A DNA stretch of 15,719 bases from Fidelibacterota bacterium. Lineage in GTDB: Bacteria > Fidelibacterota > UBA2242 > JAFGTP01. The translations under genes and the position numbers were made by a program. Positions 1 to 6,739 of this stretch are shown in pieces. The stretch's first letter is position 1, and every line of letters begins with the position of its first letter. A model generated the notes under the pieces. That model ran no database searches. It was not told where the DNA came from and was given only the letters and a program-made list of their open reading frames with translations. The stretch is taken from the NCBI GenBank assembly GCA_021734005.1, contig JAIPJV010000014.1, positions 1 to 15,719 of the forward strand, read 5' to 3'.

Positions 1-2
1 TA

Positions 3-548
3 GGCCATTTGCGGAATGAGCTGGCCAATCGTCTGGAATTGCTTGAAGATGGCTTCAAACCGGTCTGGATTACTGAATTTCCTCTTATGGAATGGGATGA
101 AGACCAGGAACGCTACCTGGCTACCCACCATCCTTTTACTTCGGTAGTCGATGACGATAGAGATAAGCTTGATGATGCACCTGAAAAGGCTCAAGCCCGG
201 GCCTATGACATTGTCATTAATGGCTATGAAGTTGGTGGCGGCAGCATCCGTAATCATACAGTAGAAGATCAAAAACGAATGTTTCAGGCTCTTAATATAG
301 GTAAGGAAGAATATGAGAAAAAATTTGGCTTTCTCCTCAAGGCTTTGTCTTATGGATCTCCACCTCACGGTGGTATAGCAATCGGTTTTGATCGCCTGGT
401 CATGATTTTGGCCTGTGTAGATAATATTCGGGATGTTATTGCTTTTCCAAAAACTACCAGCGCTTCATCTTTGATGTCCGGTTGCCCTCAGGAAATTGAC
501 CCTAAACAATTAAAGGAACTGGGATTGAAAATTGTTGATGATAAATAA
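3..548 (+). CDS. aspS: Aspartate-tRNA ligase, C-terminal part (5' end outside window)
   Basis: The reading frame is open from base 3, so this is the last 181 codons of a longer gene. Aspartyl-tRNA synthetase is the class II enzyme that charges tRNA-Asp (or tRNA-Asp/Asn) with aspartate in the cytoplasm. The fragment has the family's W-x-T-E/D-F-P-L block, the H-H-P-F-T motif, Y-E-V-G-G-G-S-I-R, and class II motif 3 (G-G-I-A-I-G-F-D-R-L-V-M) near its C-terminus. It ends in the usual R-D-V-I-A-F-P-K and S-A-S-x-L-M-S-G-C-P region. The TTG at 9 is an internal Leu codon, not a start. Whether it is the discriminating or non-discriminating type cannot be read from this part. A weak hairpin-plus-T terminator follows at 583-610. 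Family identity is very secure. Confidence 0.97.
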   Translation, partial: GHLRNELANRLELLEDGFKPVWITEFPLMEWDEDQERYLATHHPFTSVVDDDRDKLDDAPEKAQARAYDIVINGYEVGGGSIRNHTVEDQKRMFQALNIGKEEYEKKFGFLLKALSYGSPPHGGIAIGFDRLVMILACVDNIRDVIAFPKTTSASSLMSGCPQEIDPKQLKELGLKIVDDK

Positions 549-582
549 AAGATCCCATTTTCGAAAAGTTTGATAGCATCAC

Positions 583-610
583 CCAAACTGAATTTCCATA
601 GTTTGGTTTT
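583..610 (+). terminator. Probable intrinsic terminator after aspS
   Basis: A perfect 7-bp stem (CCAAACT at 583-589 with AGTTTGG at 600-606) closes a 10-nt loop and is followed directly by TTTT at 607-610. The stem is A/T-rich and therefore weak, but the position, 35 nt after the aspS stop, fits. It would separate aspS from the small-protein pair downstream. Confidence 0.45.
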
Positions 611-635
611 ATAATAATCTGAGAAGGAGGGAAAT

Positions 636-839
636 ATGGAAAAAACAGGTTATGTTTTACTAATAATTGTTTTGCTGGTCTGGATAGGCGCAATATTTAT
701 GGGCATGATATCGGCTTTTCCCGTTGGTTTGATTGGCATTGTAGCTCTGCTTGGCTTTGGACTTCTATTTATTAAGGTGCTCAAAGAGCGATTGGAAAGC
801 AAGGAAGATGACTATTACTCAAAAAATATTGACAAATAA
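636..839 (+). CDS. Small two-helix membrane protein, upstream partner of YbjQ protein
   Basis: A 67-residue protein with two predicted transmembrane segments (about residues 6-27 and 30-47) joined by a short turn containing M-I-S-A-F-P. A charged Lys/Glu/Asp tail follows. A very strong ribosome-binding site (GAGAAGGAGGG, about 621-631) sits just before the ATG. It lies 14 nt upstream of the UPF0145 gene and is almost certainly co-transcribed with it. I do not recognise a named family. The positive residues after helix 2 suggest both ends face the cytoplasm. Function unknown. Confidence 0.8.
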   Translation: MEKTGYVLLIIVLLVWIGAIFMGMISAFPVGLIGIVALLGFGLLFIKVLKERLESKEDDYYSKNIDK

Positions 840-853
840 TTATTGGAGGGATT

Positions 854-1174
854 ATGCATTTAACTACTCAGGATGAATTTGCAGATTATGAAATCACTGA
901 AACTCTGGATCTGGTTAGAGGAAATACAATTCGGGCCCGCCATGTTGGTAAAGATATTATGGCTGGTCTGCGCAATCTGGTTGGTGGCGAAGTTCGTGAA
1001 TACACAAAAATGATGGCAGAGGCCCGAGAACAGGCTATTGATCGGATGATCGAAGAAGCGGAAGAATTGGGAGCTGATGGCATTGTTTGTATGCGTTTTG
1101 TAACGTCGCCTGTTATGCAGAGTGCTGCTGAACTGCTGGCTTATGGGACAGCAGTAAAACTTAAGTCAAAATAA
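854..1174 (+). CDS. YbjQ/UPF0145 family protein
   Basis: A 106-residue soluble protein covering the whole UPF0145/YbjQ family (Pfam DUF74). It has the N-terminal T-T-x-(D/E) start and an L-V-R-G-N-T strand. It also has the central V-G-G-E-x-x-E-Y segment, and a helix ending G-A-D-G-I-V followed by C-terminal G-T-A-V-K-L. The family forms small pentameric beta/alpha assemblies of unproven biochemical role; some members neighbour stress or metal-response genes. The RBS TTGGAGGG at about 842-849 fixes the ATG. It follows the two-helix membrane protein by 14 nt, so a membrane-associated pair is plausible but only inferred. Confidence 0.93.
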   Translation: MHLTTQDEFADYEITETLDLVRGNTIRARHVGKDIMAGLRNLVGGEVREYTKMMAEAREQAIDRMIEEAEELGADGIVCMRFVTSPVMQSAAELLAYGTAVKLKSK

Positions 1175-1214
1175 TTGATTTATGGGGTGTGCTGGTTAAA
1201 AAGAATATAAACTT

Positions 1215-1232
1215 ATCCGGCAACTGCCGGAT
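1215..1232. terminator. Hairpin between convergent genes
   Basis: ATCCGGC (1215-1221) and GCCGGAT (1226-1232) form a perfect 7-bp GC-rich stem with an AACT loop. It lies between the convergent stops at 1174 (plus) and 1247 (minus). T-tracts on either side are short (TT-AATT on plus, AAGTTT on minus), so termination efficiency is uncertain. Its position suggests a shared bidirectional terminator. Confidence 0.5.
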
Positions 1233-1246
1233 TTAATTGCCTAGCC

Positions 1247-1447
1247 TCATGTAAAGCCCGAACCTGAGGGAGCGCTACTGCAGGAACTGCCTTGACTGCC
1301 GCCAATAGAAGGAGTCGATATCTGTTTCTTTACATTTTTCTCTCCACATTCGGGACAGGAAATATTATTATCGTTCAATTGAGAAATCGAAACTAGCTCC
1401 TCAAATTCATTTCCGCAATCATTACATTTGAATTCATAAATAGGCAT
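1247..1447 (-). CDS. FmdB-family zinc ribbon protein
   Basis: A 66-residue protein that starts M-P-I-Y-E-F-K-C, the signature of the FmdB/CxxC-CxxC regulatory zinc-ribbon family. Cys8/Cys11 and Cys31/Cys34 would bind one zinc ion. The C-terminal third is a Gly/Ser-rich tail with one extra Cys (Q-G-S-S-C-S-S), also common in the family. Members were named from a putative regulator of formamidase/amidase genes, but the function of most is unproven. An RBS (GTGG/GGTGGAT) precedes the ATG. It follows the small membrane protein by 41 nt on the same strand and is probably co-transcribed with it. Confidence 0.9.
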   Translation of the reverse strand: MPIYEFKCNDCGNEFEELVSISQLNDNNISCPECGEKNVKKQISTPSIGGSQGSSCSSAPSGSGFT

Positions 1448-1488
1448 TAGTTAGATCCACCACTATTTTAGAATTAAGGGAAAAATTA

Positions 1489-1677
1489 TTAAATTTCGTC
1501 TTTTTTGTTAATATTGAGTTTGCTTATCAGCTCTTTAGCGGCTTCAGGATTGAAGGTAGCAAAGAGACCAAAGACGATTACAAGTAAGCCAATCAGGGTG
1601 ATCAACCATTCCGGAAGTCCCTTCAAAACTAGCAACAGGAGGCCAACGATAATTGATATTATTCCATAATTTCTCAT
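1489..1677 (-). CDS. Small two-helix membrane protein
   Basis: A 62-residue protein with two hydrophobic segments (about residues 4-20 and 24-41) separated by L-P-E-W-L. A short cytoplasmic-type tail rich in Lys/Glu/Asn follows. An RBS (TGGAG) lies about 6-10 nt before the ATG. It is the first gene of a two-gene minus-strand unit with the zinc-ribbon protein, and is divergent from the outer-membrane protein gene across a 111-bp gap. I do not recognise a family. The sequence resembles small DUF-type membrane proteins of Bacteroidota and relatives, but no role can be assigned. Confidence 0.75.
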   Translation of the reverse strand: MRNYGIISIIVGLLLLVLKGLPEWLITLIGLLVIVFGLFATFNPEAAKELISKLNINKKDEI

Positions 1678-1788
1678 CTCAGCTCCACTCTAAATATTAA
1701 AATAACATTAATCTTTTCTTCTGATTAAAAATTTAGAATATTAAATTAACATAGTCAAACAACAATTTAAGTTAATAGGGGTGATATA

Positions 1789-2553
1789 ATGATTGCAAAC
1801 AAAACAAGATTGATTCCCGTAGTAATTTTGCTCGTAATGTCACTTTCATTGGGGCAAAAATCGCCCAGCTATCCCCAGCCACCAAAGCTGGTGACTGTTC
1901 CAACTGCCGGTATCTTGCCGGGAGGTTCTTATATGGTTGACCTTAATCTCTTCCATGACGGCGGAATTTCATCCGGCATTCAGGTTGGTCTGACCGACCG
2001 GCTTATGCTCGGTGTCTCCTATAGTGCTTCCCGAATAATTGGCAATGAGAAGGTTGAATGGGGAAAACGTCCGGAGGCTTCCTTAAAATATCGTGTTTTT
2101 GAAGAGACAGCCGCAATGCCCGCCTTTCTGCTTGGTTTTGACTCCCGGGGGCGCGGTGCTTATGTTGACTCCCTGGACAGATATGAAATGAAAGCCAAAG
2201 GCCTCTTTTTGACAGTAAGCCGCAATTTTAATTTTCTGGGCAACCTTGGTCTTCATGGCGGCATAAATTACAATCCTATTGAAAATGCTGAAGATGACGA
2301 CCCTTCTTTTTATCTGGGGATTGACAAGGCGATCAATCCTGAAATCACACTAATGGTGGAATATGATGCTGCTCTAAATGATGACCAGGACCATAAATTT
2401 GCTCTGGATCATGGTTATCTCAGCGCTGGTGTCCGCTGGTTAATGTTTGAACATTTTCACTTTGAGATCGATTTTCGGGATATCTTGATGACCAGGGAAC
2501 AGATTGAATCCGTTGAGCGCGAAATCACGCTTCATTATGTTGATTTCTTCTAA
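1789..2553 (+). CDS. Predicted outer-membrane beta-barrel protein (YjbH-like)
   Basis: A 254-residue exported protein. Residues 1-22 form a Sec signal peptide (Lys/Arg, then a hydrophobic core, ending S-L-G-Q). The rest alternates hydrophobic/polar beta-strands with G-x-x-x-G turns and aromatic girdle residues, including a G-G-I-S-S-G-I-Q-V-G-L-T-D-R-L-M-L-G strand pair. The protein ends in an aromatic residue pair (V-D-F-F), typical of Bam-inserted barrels. The G-L-T-D-R-L-x-L-G-x-S-Y and R-P-E-A-S-L-K-Y-R blocks resemble YjbH/capsule-type barrel proteins found in FCB-group genomes. The RBS (AGGGGTGAT) is just upstream. It is a single-gene unit bounded downstream by the strong terminator at 2612-2639. 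Substrate or partner unknown. Confidence 0.75.
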   Translation: MIANKTRLIPVVILLVMSLSLGQKSPSYPQPPKLVTVPTAGILPGGSYMVDLNLFHDGGISSGIQVGLTDRLMLGVSYSASRIIGNEKVEWGKRPEASLKYRVFEETAAMPAFLLGFDSRGRGAYVDSLDRYEMKAKGLFLTVSRNFNFLGNLGLHGGINYNPIENAEDDDPSFYLGIDKAINPEITLMVEYDAALNDDQDHKFALDHGYLSAGVRWLMFEHFHFEIDFRDILMTREQIESVEREITLHYVDFF

Positions 2554-2611
2554 TCTAATTATAGCTTTTAGCCGTTAAAATAAATACAGATTGTAATAAT
2601 TCAGAAATAAA

Positions 2612-2639
2612 AAAGGGGCAATATTCGTATTGCCCCTTT
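2612..2639. terminator. Strong bidirectional terminator with UUCG loop
   Basis: A 12-bp perfect stem (2612-2623 with 2628-2639, core GGGGCAATA/TATTGCCCC) closes a TTCG loop on the plus strand. On the minus strand the stem runs straight into a seven-T tract, so it is an excellent terminator for the serine operon. On the plus strand the stem ends in TTTC and can also stop the beta-barrel transcript. It sits between convergent stops at 2553 and 2671. Confidence 0.9.
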
Positions 2640-2670
2640 CTAAATTTATAACTGATTTTATATGTAAATT

Positions 2671-3918
2671 CTATTCCAGATCATGAACAATCAAACCACT
2701 TCGTAATTTGGGCTCAAACCAGGTTGATTTGGGTGGCATCAATTTTTCTGCATCGGCAATATCCATAAGTTCTTCAATAGAAGTTGGGTAAAGAGCAAAA
2801 GCAACTTCCATTTCCCCTGAATCCACCCGTTTTTCGAGTTCATCCAAACCGCGAATACCACCAACAAAATCAATCCGTGTATCTTTTCTGGGATCACCAA
2901 TATCAAGCAAAGGTGTTAGCAAATTATTCTGAAGGATAGAAACGTCGAGCCTTTCTACAGGATCGCTATCATCAAAACTGCCTTCATGGGTCGTCAGTGT
3001 GTACCATTCTCCATCAAGATACATTGCGAAATTATGTTTGCTGGCTGGTTTGGCTGCTTTTTGATTGGCAGCTTCCTGAACTGTGAAGTTTTCTTCTATT
3101 TTGCCAATGAATTCTTCTTCTGAGAGACCGTTTAGATCTTTGACAACACGATTGTAATCCAGGATTTGAAGCTGCTCATGGGGGAATAAAACAGTCAAAA
3201 ACCAGTTGTACTCTTCATCGCCTGTATGATCGGGATTCTCTTCTTTGCGCATTTCACCAACCATGGCAGCGGATTTGGAACGATGATGACCATCAGCAAC
3301 ATAGGTGTAGGGAATCTGTTCAAAATGATCGACCAGGGAGTCAATTTTATTCTCATCTTTGATAGTCCATAAAGTATGCTGAACACCATCTTCGGCAGTA
3401 AAATCATAGGTCGGATCGGATTGAGCAACTTCTTCGACGATTGAATCGATTTCGTCCTGAGCACGATAGGTTAAAAAGACAGGTCCTGTATTGGCATTAG
3501 TTGTTTTTACATGATTTATCCGGTCTTTTTCTTTCTTCTCCCGGGTCAGTTCATGGATTTTGATTTTGCCGTCCAGATAGTCCTGAACACTGGCATCTAC
3601 GACCAGGCCATATTGTTCATGCCCATCCATTATTTGCCGATAAAGATAGAGAGCTTCCCTGTCTTCCTGAATCAGCCAATTTTCTTCTTTCATTTTCTCC
3701 AGATTTTCAGCCGCTTTCTGATATACTCGCTCATCATAAGGATCAATATCTTCGGGCAGATCGATTTCAGATTTGACTACATGCAAGAAAGAATAGGGGT
3801 TGCCCTGCGCTTCTTCCCGGGCTTCTTGAGAATTGAGAACGTCATAGGGTTTGGAAGCAATCTTTTCGCATAATTCTGGTTTTGGCCGAAATGCTTTTAA
3901 GCCTTTAATTTTTACCAT
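2671..3918 (-). CDS. DUF1015 family protein in serine operon (ParB-like, possible phosphoserine/serine enzyme)
   Basis: A 415-residue soluble protein of full DUF1015 length. Visible family marks are K-P-Y-D-V at 23-27, H-E-L-T-(x)-K-K-E-K-D-R at about 122-133, and A-D-G-H-H-R-S-K-S-A-A with D209, H211, H212 and R213. The D-G-H-H-R block recalls the nucleotide-binding loop of ParB/sulfiredoxin-fold proteins, a superfamily that includes free-serine kinases (archaeal SerK, staphylococcal SbnI). It is the last gene of the operon, 25 nt after serA, with its own RBS (AGGTGA), and is followed by the terminator at 2612-2639. From memory, DUF1015 genes sit beside serA and serC in many clostridia, including C. 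acetobutylicum, where the protein was described as ParB-related. No SerB-like phosphatase is in this operon. An enzymatic step on phosphoserine or serine is an inference; family membership is secure. Confidence 0.92.
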   Translation of the reverse strand: MVKIKGLKAFRPKPELCEKIASKPYDVLNSQEAREEAQGNPYSFLHVVKSEIDLPEDIDPYDERVYQKAAENLEKMKEENWLIQEDREALYLYRQIMDGHEQYGLVVDASVQDYLDGKIKIHELTREKKEKDRINHVKTTNANTGPVFLTYRAQDEIDSIVEEVAQSDPTYDFTAEDGVQHTLWTIKDENKIDSLVDHFEQIPYTYVADGHHRSKSAAMVGEMRKEENPDHTGDEEYNWFLTVLFPHEQLQILDYNRVVKDLNGLSEEEFIGKIEENFTVQEAANQKAAKPASKHNFAMYLDGEWYTLTTHEGSFDDSDPVERLDVSILQNNLLTPLLDIGDPRKDTRIDFVGGIRGLDELEKRVDSGEMEVAFALYPTSIEELMDIADAEKLMPPKSTWFEPKLRSGLIVHDLE

Positions 3919-3943
3919 TATTTCACCTGATATTTAGTTATTA

Positions 3944-4834
3944 TTAATTTTCCAAAGCATCGATCAATTTTTCTGCTATTTGAATTCCAACTCTATCCTG
4001 GGCTTCATAAGTAGCTGCGCCGATGTGAGGCGTGACGGAAACTTTTTTATGATTAACCAGATCTTCATTATCGGTAGGTTCGTCAACGTAAACATCAACT
4101 CCTGCACCAGCTATATCACCATTATCAAGAGCAGCAAGAAGATCATCTTCGTCTACAACGCCACCACGAGCACAATTAACCAGATAAGCAGAATTTTTCA
4201 TAGTCTTCATATCTTCAGCAGTGATAAAAGGTTCGTCCATGGAAGGAACGTGAAGGGTTAGAAAATCAGATTCTTTGAGAACCTCTTCTTTACTCTTGAA
4301 TTCAACATCCAGATCAGTATCAATATCAGCAATGTCATAGGCAACTACATTCATGCCAAAGCCAAGAGCCATTTTGGCAGTAATCTCACCGATTTTCCCA
4401 AAGCCCATAATACCCAGAGTTTTGCCAGCCAATTCAATGCCGCGATACTGTTTCTTATTCCATTCGCCTTTCCGCATTGTAATATTGGCCTGTGGAATAT
4501 AGCGGGCCAAAGCAAACATATGAGCGAAAACCAGTTCAGAAACTGAGGCAGAATTAGCGCCCGGTGTATTTAATACTTGAATGCCTTTTGAGCGGGCATA
4601 TTCGTGATCGATATTGTCGATACCTGTGCCTGCCCGGGCGATCACTTTGAGATTGGACTTGTCGATCAAGTCTTCGCGGACTTTTGTTGCTGAACGAATA
4701 ATAATAGCATCATAGTCAGGCAGAACATCCATTAGTTCATCTTTTTCATAATGATGCTGGGTTAGTTCGTAGCCCTGATCTTCTAGAATTTCGATTCCTT
4801 TATCACTAATATTATCATTTACTAATATCTTCAT
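3944..4834 (-). CDS. serA: D-3-phosphoglycerate dehydrogenase, short form without ACT domain
   Basis: A 296-residue 2-hydroxyacid dehydrogenase that oxidises 3-phosphoglycerate to phosphohydroxypyruvate with NAD, the first step of serine synthesis. The Rossmann motif is G144-F-G-K-I-G149. The catalytic triad is R223 (C-A-R-G-G), E252 (V-D-E-P) and H270 (T-P-H-I-G). The substrate-side A-R-A-G-T-G-I-D-N-I-D and N-T-P-G-A-N-S-x-S-V-S-E blocks are typical of SerA. It ends right after the catalytic domain, so there is no ACT or ASB regulatory domain and serine feedback through ACT is absent. I chose ATG 4834 because GGGAGG at 4839-4844 precedes it correctly. The ATG at 4846 would overlap that RBS and has none of its own. 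It lies between the aminotransferase and DUF1015 genes. Confidence 0.95.
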   Translation of the reverse strand: MKILVNDNISDKGIEILEDQGYELTQHHYEKDELMDVLPDYDAIIIRSATKVREDLIDKSNLKVIARAGTGIDNIDHEYARSKGIQVLNTPGANSASVSELVFAHMFALARYIPQANITMRKGEWNKKQYRGIELAGKTLGIMGFGKIGEITAKMALGFGMNVVAYDIADIDTDLDVEFKSKEEVLKESDFLTLHVPSMDEPFITAEDMKTMKNSAYLVNCARGGVVDEDDLLAALDNGDIAGAGVDVYVDEPTDNEDLVNHKKVSVTPHIGAATYEAQDRVGIQIAEKLIDALEN

Positions 4835-4838
4835 AGCA

Positions 4839-4844
4839 CCTCCC
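4839..4844 (-). promoter_or_regulatory. serA ribosome-binding site deciding the start
   Basis: The minus-strand GGGAGG lies 4 nt before ATG 4834. It runs directly off the upstream ATG at 4846 (ATGGGAGGT), which rules that ATG out as the likely start. Confidence 0.8.
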
Positions 4845-4872
4845 ATTTTAGAATAATTATTAAAGATTTTTC

Positions 4873-4911
4873 AACCTGCTACCGGTAAAATTGCAGGTTA
4901 AATTTTTAACC
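4873..4911 (-). promoter_or_regulatory. Two mutually exclusive hairpins in the serA leader
   Basis: In the leader read towards serA, GGTTAA...TTAACC (4911-4906 with 4901-4896) forms a small hairpin. AACCTGC...GCAGGTT (4899-4893 with 4879-4873) forms a second one enclosing the palindrome TACCGGTA. The two share bases 4896-4899, so only one can form at a time. A GAAAAAT stretch follows about 40 nt before the start codon. This could be an attenuator or translational switch, or chance pairing in AT-rich DNA. No known riboswitch class was recognised. Confidence 0.35.
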
Positions 4912-4946
4912 CATTCAAAAAAAAATAAGCGGGTAAAGTCTCCCGG

Positions 4947-4984
4947 AAAAAGAACGGAGCCAATAGTATCTTGACTCCGCTCCT
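4947..4984 (-). terminator. Hairpin terminator or attenuator between aminotransferase gene and serA
   Basis: On the minus strand, 4984-4971 pairs with 4963-4950 as a continuous 14-bp stem (three G-U wobbles, core CGGAG/CTCCG) around a 7-nt loop (GATACTA). The strand then runs on in T residues (4951-4947). A longer-range pair, CGGGTAA/TTACCCG (4995-4989 with 4936-4930), encloses it and is followed by a nine-T run (4925-4917). It lies 30 nt after the aminotransferase stop. It may reduce read-through into serA or be part of a regulatory leader. Confidence 0.55.
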
Positions 4985-5014
4985 ATTATTACCCGAGATC
5001 CACATTCACGGGTT

Positions 5015-6097
5015 TTATAGCTTTTCTATTTCTTCTGTTAAAGCATCCAGATATTCTTCAAGTTCATCAACCTGACGATCAGCCATATGAGCAATCCGGA
5101 AAGTCTCTGTTTTCAGTTTTCCATATCCTGGAGCCATAGCATAGCCACGCTCAGCCATTTTTTCTTTCAATTCCAGAACTGGAATTTCTCGGTTGTTCTT
5201 TACAGTAGATACAGTTGCTGAGCGATAGCCTTTCTTGGCAAAAAATTCAAAACCGTTATCTTTGATCCATTGGTGAGTAATATCTCTTAGTTTTTTATGA
5301 CGGGCAAAACGGTTTTCAATTCCTTCTTCATCAATAATGTAATCGAGCTGTTTGTCAAGAGCAAACATGTGTGGCAAAGAAGGAGTGGATACATATTGGT
5401 AGGGCTTTTTATCAACGTATTTTTTGATCAGGAGAATGTCAAAATAGCGACCGCGATATTTAACATTTTCAGCGTGTTTGAAAGCCTTGTCAGAAACAGC
5501 AGCTACAGAAAATCCAGGAGGCAGTCCCAGTGCTTTTTGAGTGGAAGCCAGGAAAAAATCAATGCCCCAGTTGTCAATTTCTGCTTTAATTCCGGCAGCA
5601 GCAGAAACAGCATCAACCAGCCACATTACATCAGGATATTTTTCTTTGACTTTGGCGATTTCCTTGAGAGGATTGGTGACACCGGTGGAAGTTTCATTAT
5701 GCTGGCAGGTAAAAACATCGTATTCACCGCTGGAAAGATATTCTTCCACTATCTCAGGTGTAACCGGATCACCCCAGTCAATTTCAATCAGATCGTAGGG
5801 AATGTTATTCCGTTTGGCAATGTCAGCCCATTTGTTGCCAAAGGCACCAATCGAAAAAACAGCCACTTTCTTGGTGGTCAATGAACGCATAGCCGCTTCC
5901 ATAAGTCCTAATCCTGAAGATGTAGAAAGCAGTATTTGGTTATCAGTGTAGAAAACTTTTTGCAATTTCTCGGAAATTCGTTTTTGAAGTTCTGTGGCTT
6001 CTTTTGATCTGTGCCCAATCATGGGAGTTGAAAAGGCCTCCAGTACTTCCGGTCTCACATCTACCGGCCCTGGAATAAAAAGTTTTTTGTGTTCCAT
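5015..6097 (-). CDS. Class V aminotransferase, probable phosphoserine aminotransferase (SerC role)
   Basis: A 360-residue PLP enzyme of the serine-pyruvate/alanine-glyoxylate aminotransferase subgroup of class V, full length for the family. It starts with F-I-P-G-P-V-x-V-R-P and M-I-G-H-R-S near residues 7-31. D162 in V-D-A-V-S should contact the pyridine nitrogen, and K188 in S-T-Q-K-A-L-G-L-P-P-G is the Schiff-base lysine. The late E-T-F-R-I-A-H-M block resembles the family's usual F-R-I-G-H-M. Classical SerC is a different class V branch, but this subgroup is paired with serA in archaea and clostridia, where members have phosphoserine aminotransferase activity. Its position first in an operon with serA supports conversion of phosphohydroxypyruvate to phosphoserine. 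The RBS AAGGAGT precedes the ATG. Alternatives are alanine-glyoxylate or serine-glyoxylate transamination. Confidence 0.9.
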   Translation of the reverse strand: MEHKKLFIPGPVDVRPEVLEAFSTPMIGHRSKEATELQKRISEKLQKVFYTDNQILLSTSSGLGLMEAAMRSLTTKKVAVFSIGAFGNKWADIAKRNNIPYDLIEIDWGDPVTPEIVEEYLSSGEYDVFTCQHNETSTGVTNPLKEIAKVKEKYPDVMWLVDAVSAAAGIKAEIDNWGIDFFLASTQKALGLPPGFSVAAVSDKAFKHAENVKYRGRYFDILLIKKYVDKKPYQYVSTPSLPHMFALDKQLDYIIDEEGIENRFARHKKLRDITHQWIKDNGFEFFAKKGYRSATVSTVKNNREIPVLELKEKMAERGYAMAPGYGKLKTETFRIAHMADRQVDELEEYLDALTEEIEKL

Positions 6098-6609
6098 GAC
6101 TTACTCCTTTATCTTGTTTGTTTTGAATTATTCGATAAAACTTTGTCTTTAATTATTGAAAACAAAAACAATACCAGTTGTTATACAGAAATTAAATTGA
6201 AGTTAATTTGCCACAATTTCAAGATTTTATACCCCCATTTATAAAAAATTGTCTTCAAATAACTAATATTTCTCCCGATCCAATCCTGCAAATCGCCTGA
6301 AATTTATTTATTATTCAGCGAAAATAATATCTCCAATTTCATTTTTTAGGAAATTTATTTATTTTTCTAGATTTATTGAATGATGGTTGAATTGGCGGGG
6401 AATTATTAATATTTGGACTATTATTTTTTAAAACAGAGAAATTGCCGACTGCTAATTAAATATTATACCGATTTGCAAAAGTTTTGTCTGGTGTTGTTTT
6501 TTTATGAAAACTGCTGAAATATTTACGGTTGAAATTGTTTTGATAATTACTGTAAACTAGTTTAATCCAAAGATTATTATGAGATTTTAGATACTTAATT
6601 GCAACAAAC

Positions 6610-6631
6610 TAGAACCACAAATTTGGTTCTA
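6610..6631. repeat. 8-bp inverted repeat beside the REPIN-like element
   Basis: TAGAACCA (6610-6617) and TGGTTCTA (6624-6631) pair perfectly around a 6-nt AT loop. It lies 7 nt from the REPIN-like element. It could be a weak terminator arm for the protease transcript, which arrives from the right on the minus strand, or an outer part of the element. Confidence 0.45.
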
Positions 6632-6638
6632 TGTGAGG

Positions 6639-6739
6639 AACTCCGGGTGGAACCCGGAGCTTGAAAGCGTCATCCTTCTTACCGAATCCCGCCTGCAGTT
6701 TTGCTCGGTTATTCCTTTCTACCGATTCCATCGGCAGTT
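6639..6739. repeat. REPIN-like element: two inverted hairpins with matching GGA triloops
   Basis: The left arm (from 6639) reads AACT, then stem CTCCGGGT (6641-6648), loop GGA, stem ACCCGGAG (6652-6659), then GCTTGAAAG. The right arm, read on the opposite strand from 6739, gives AACT, a G, stem CCGAT, loop GGA, stem ATCGG (plus-strand 6722-6726 with 6730-6734), then TAGAAAGG. The arms therefore share AACT, a triloop flanked as TGGAA, and a GAAAG tail in inverted orientation about 100 bp apart, with compensatory differences in the stems. A third stem, ACCGA/TCGGT (6681-6685 with 6705-6709), lies between them. This is the layout of a REP doublet (REPIN) or a tiny MITE. No second copy is in the window, so repetition in the genome is inferred. 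Confidence 0.55.

Noticed and set aside
610..615. TATAAT before the small membrane protein gene as a -10 box
   Set aside because: There is no -35 at suitable distance, and the start site would fall in the RBS. It also coincides with the T-rich tail of the aspS terminator.
3195..3873. ORFs in other frames inside the DUF1015 gene
   Set aside because: They are shadows of a gene with clear family motifs.
4835..4846. Four-residue N-terminal extension of SerA from ATG 4846
   Set aside because: That ATG overlaps the GGGAGG RBS serving ATG 4834 and has no RBS of its own.
6641..6660. GGGTGGAACC resembling the T-box core of tRNA-sensing leaders
   Set aside because: The sequence is fully explained as a perfect 8-bp hairpin with a GGA loop. 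There is no specifier stem, no downstream terminator and no plus-strand gene to regulate.
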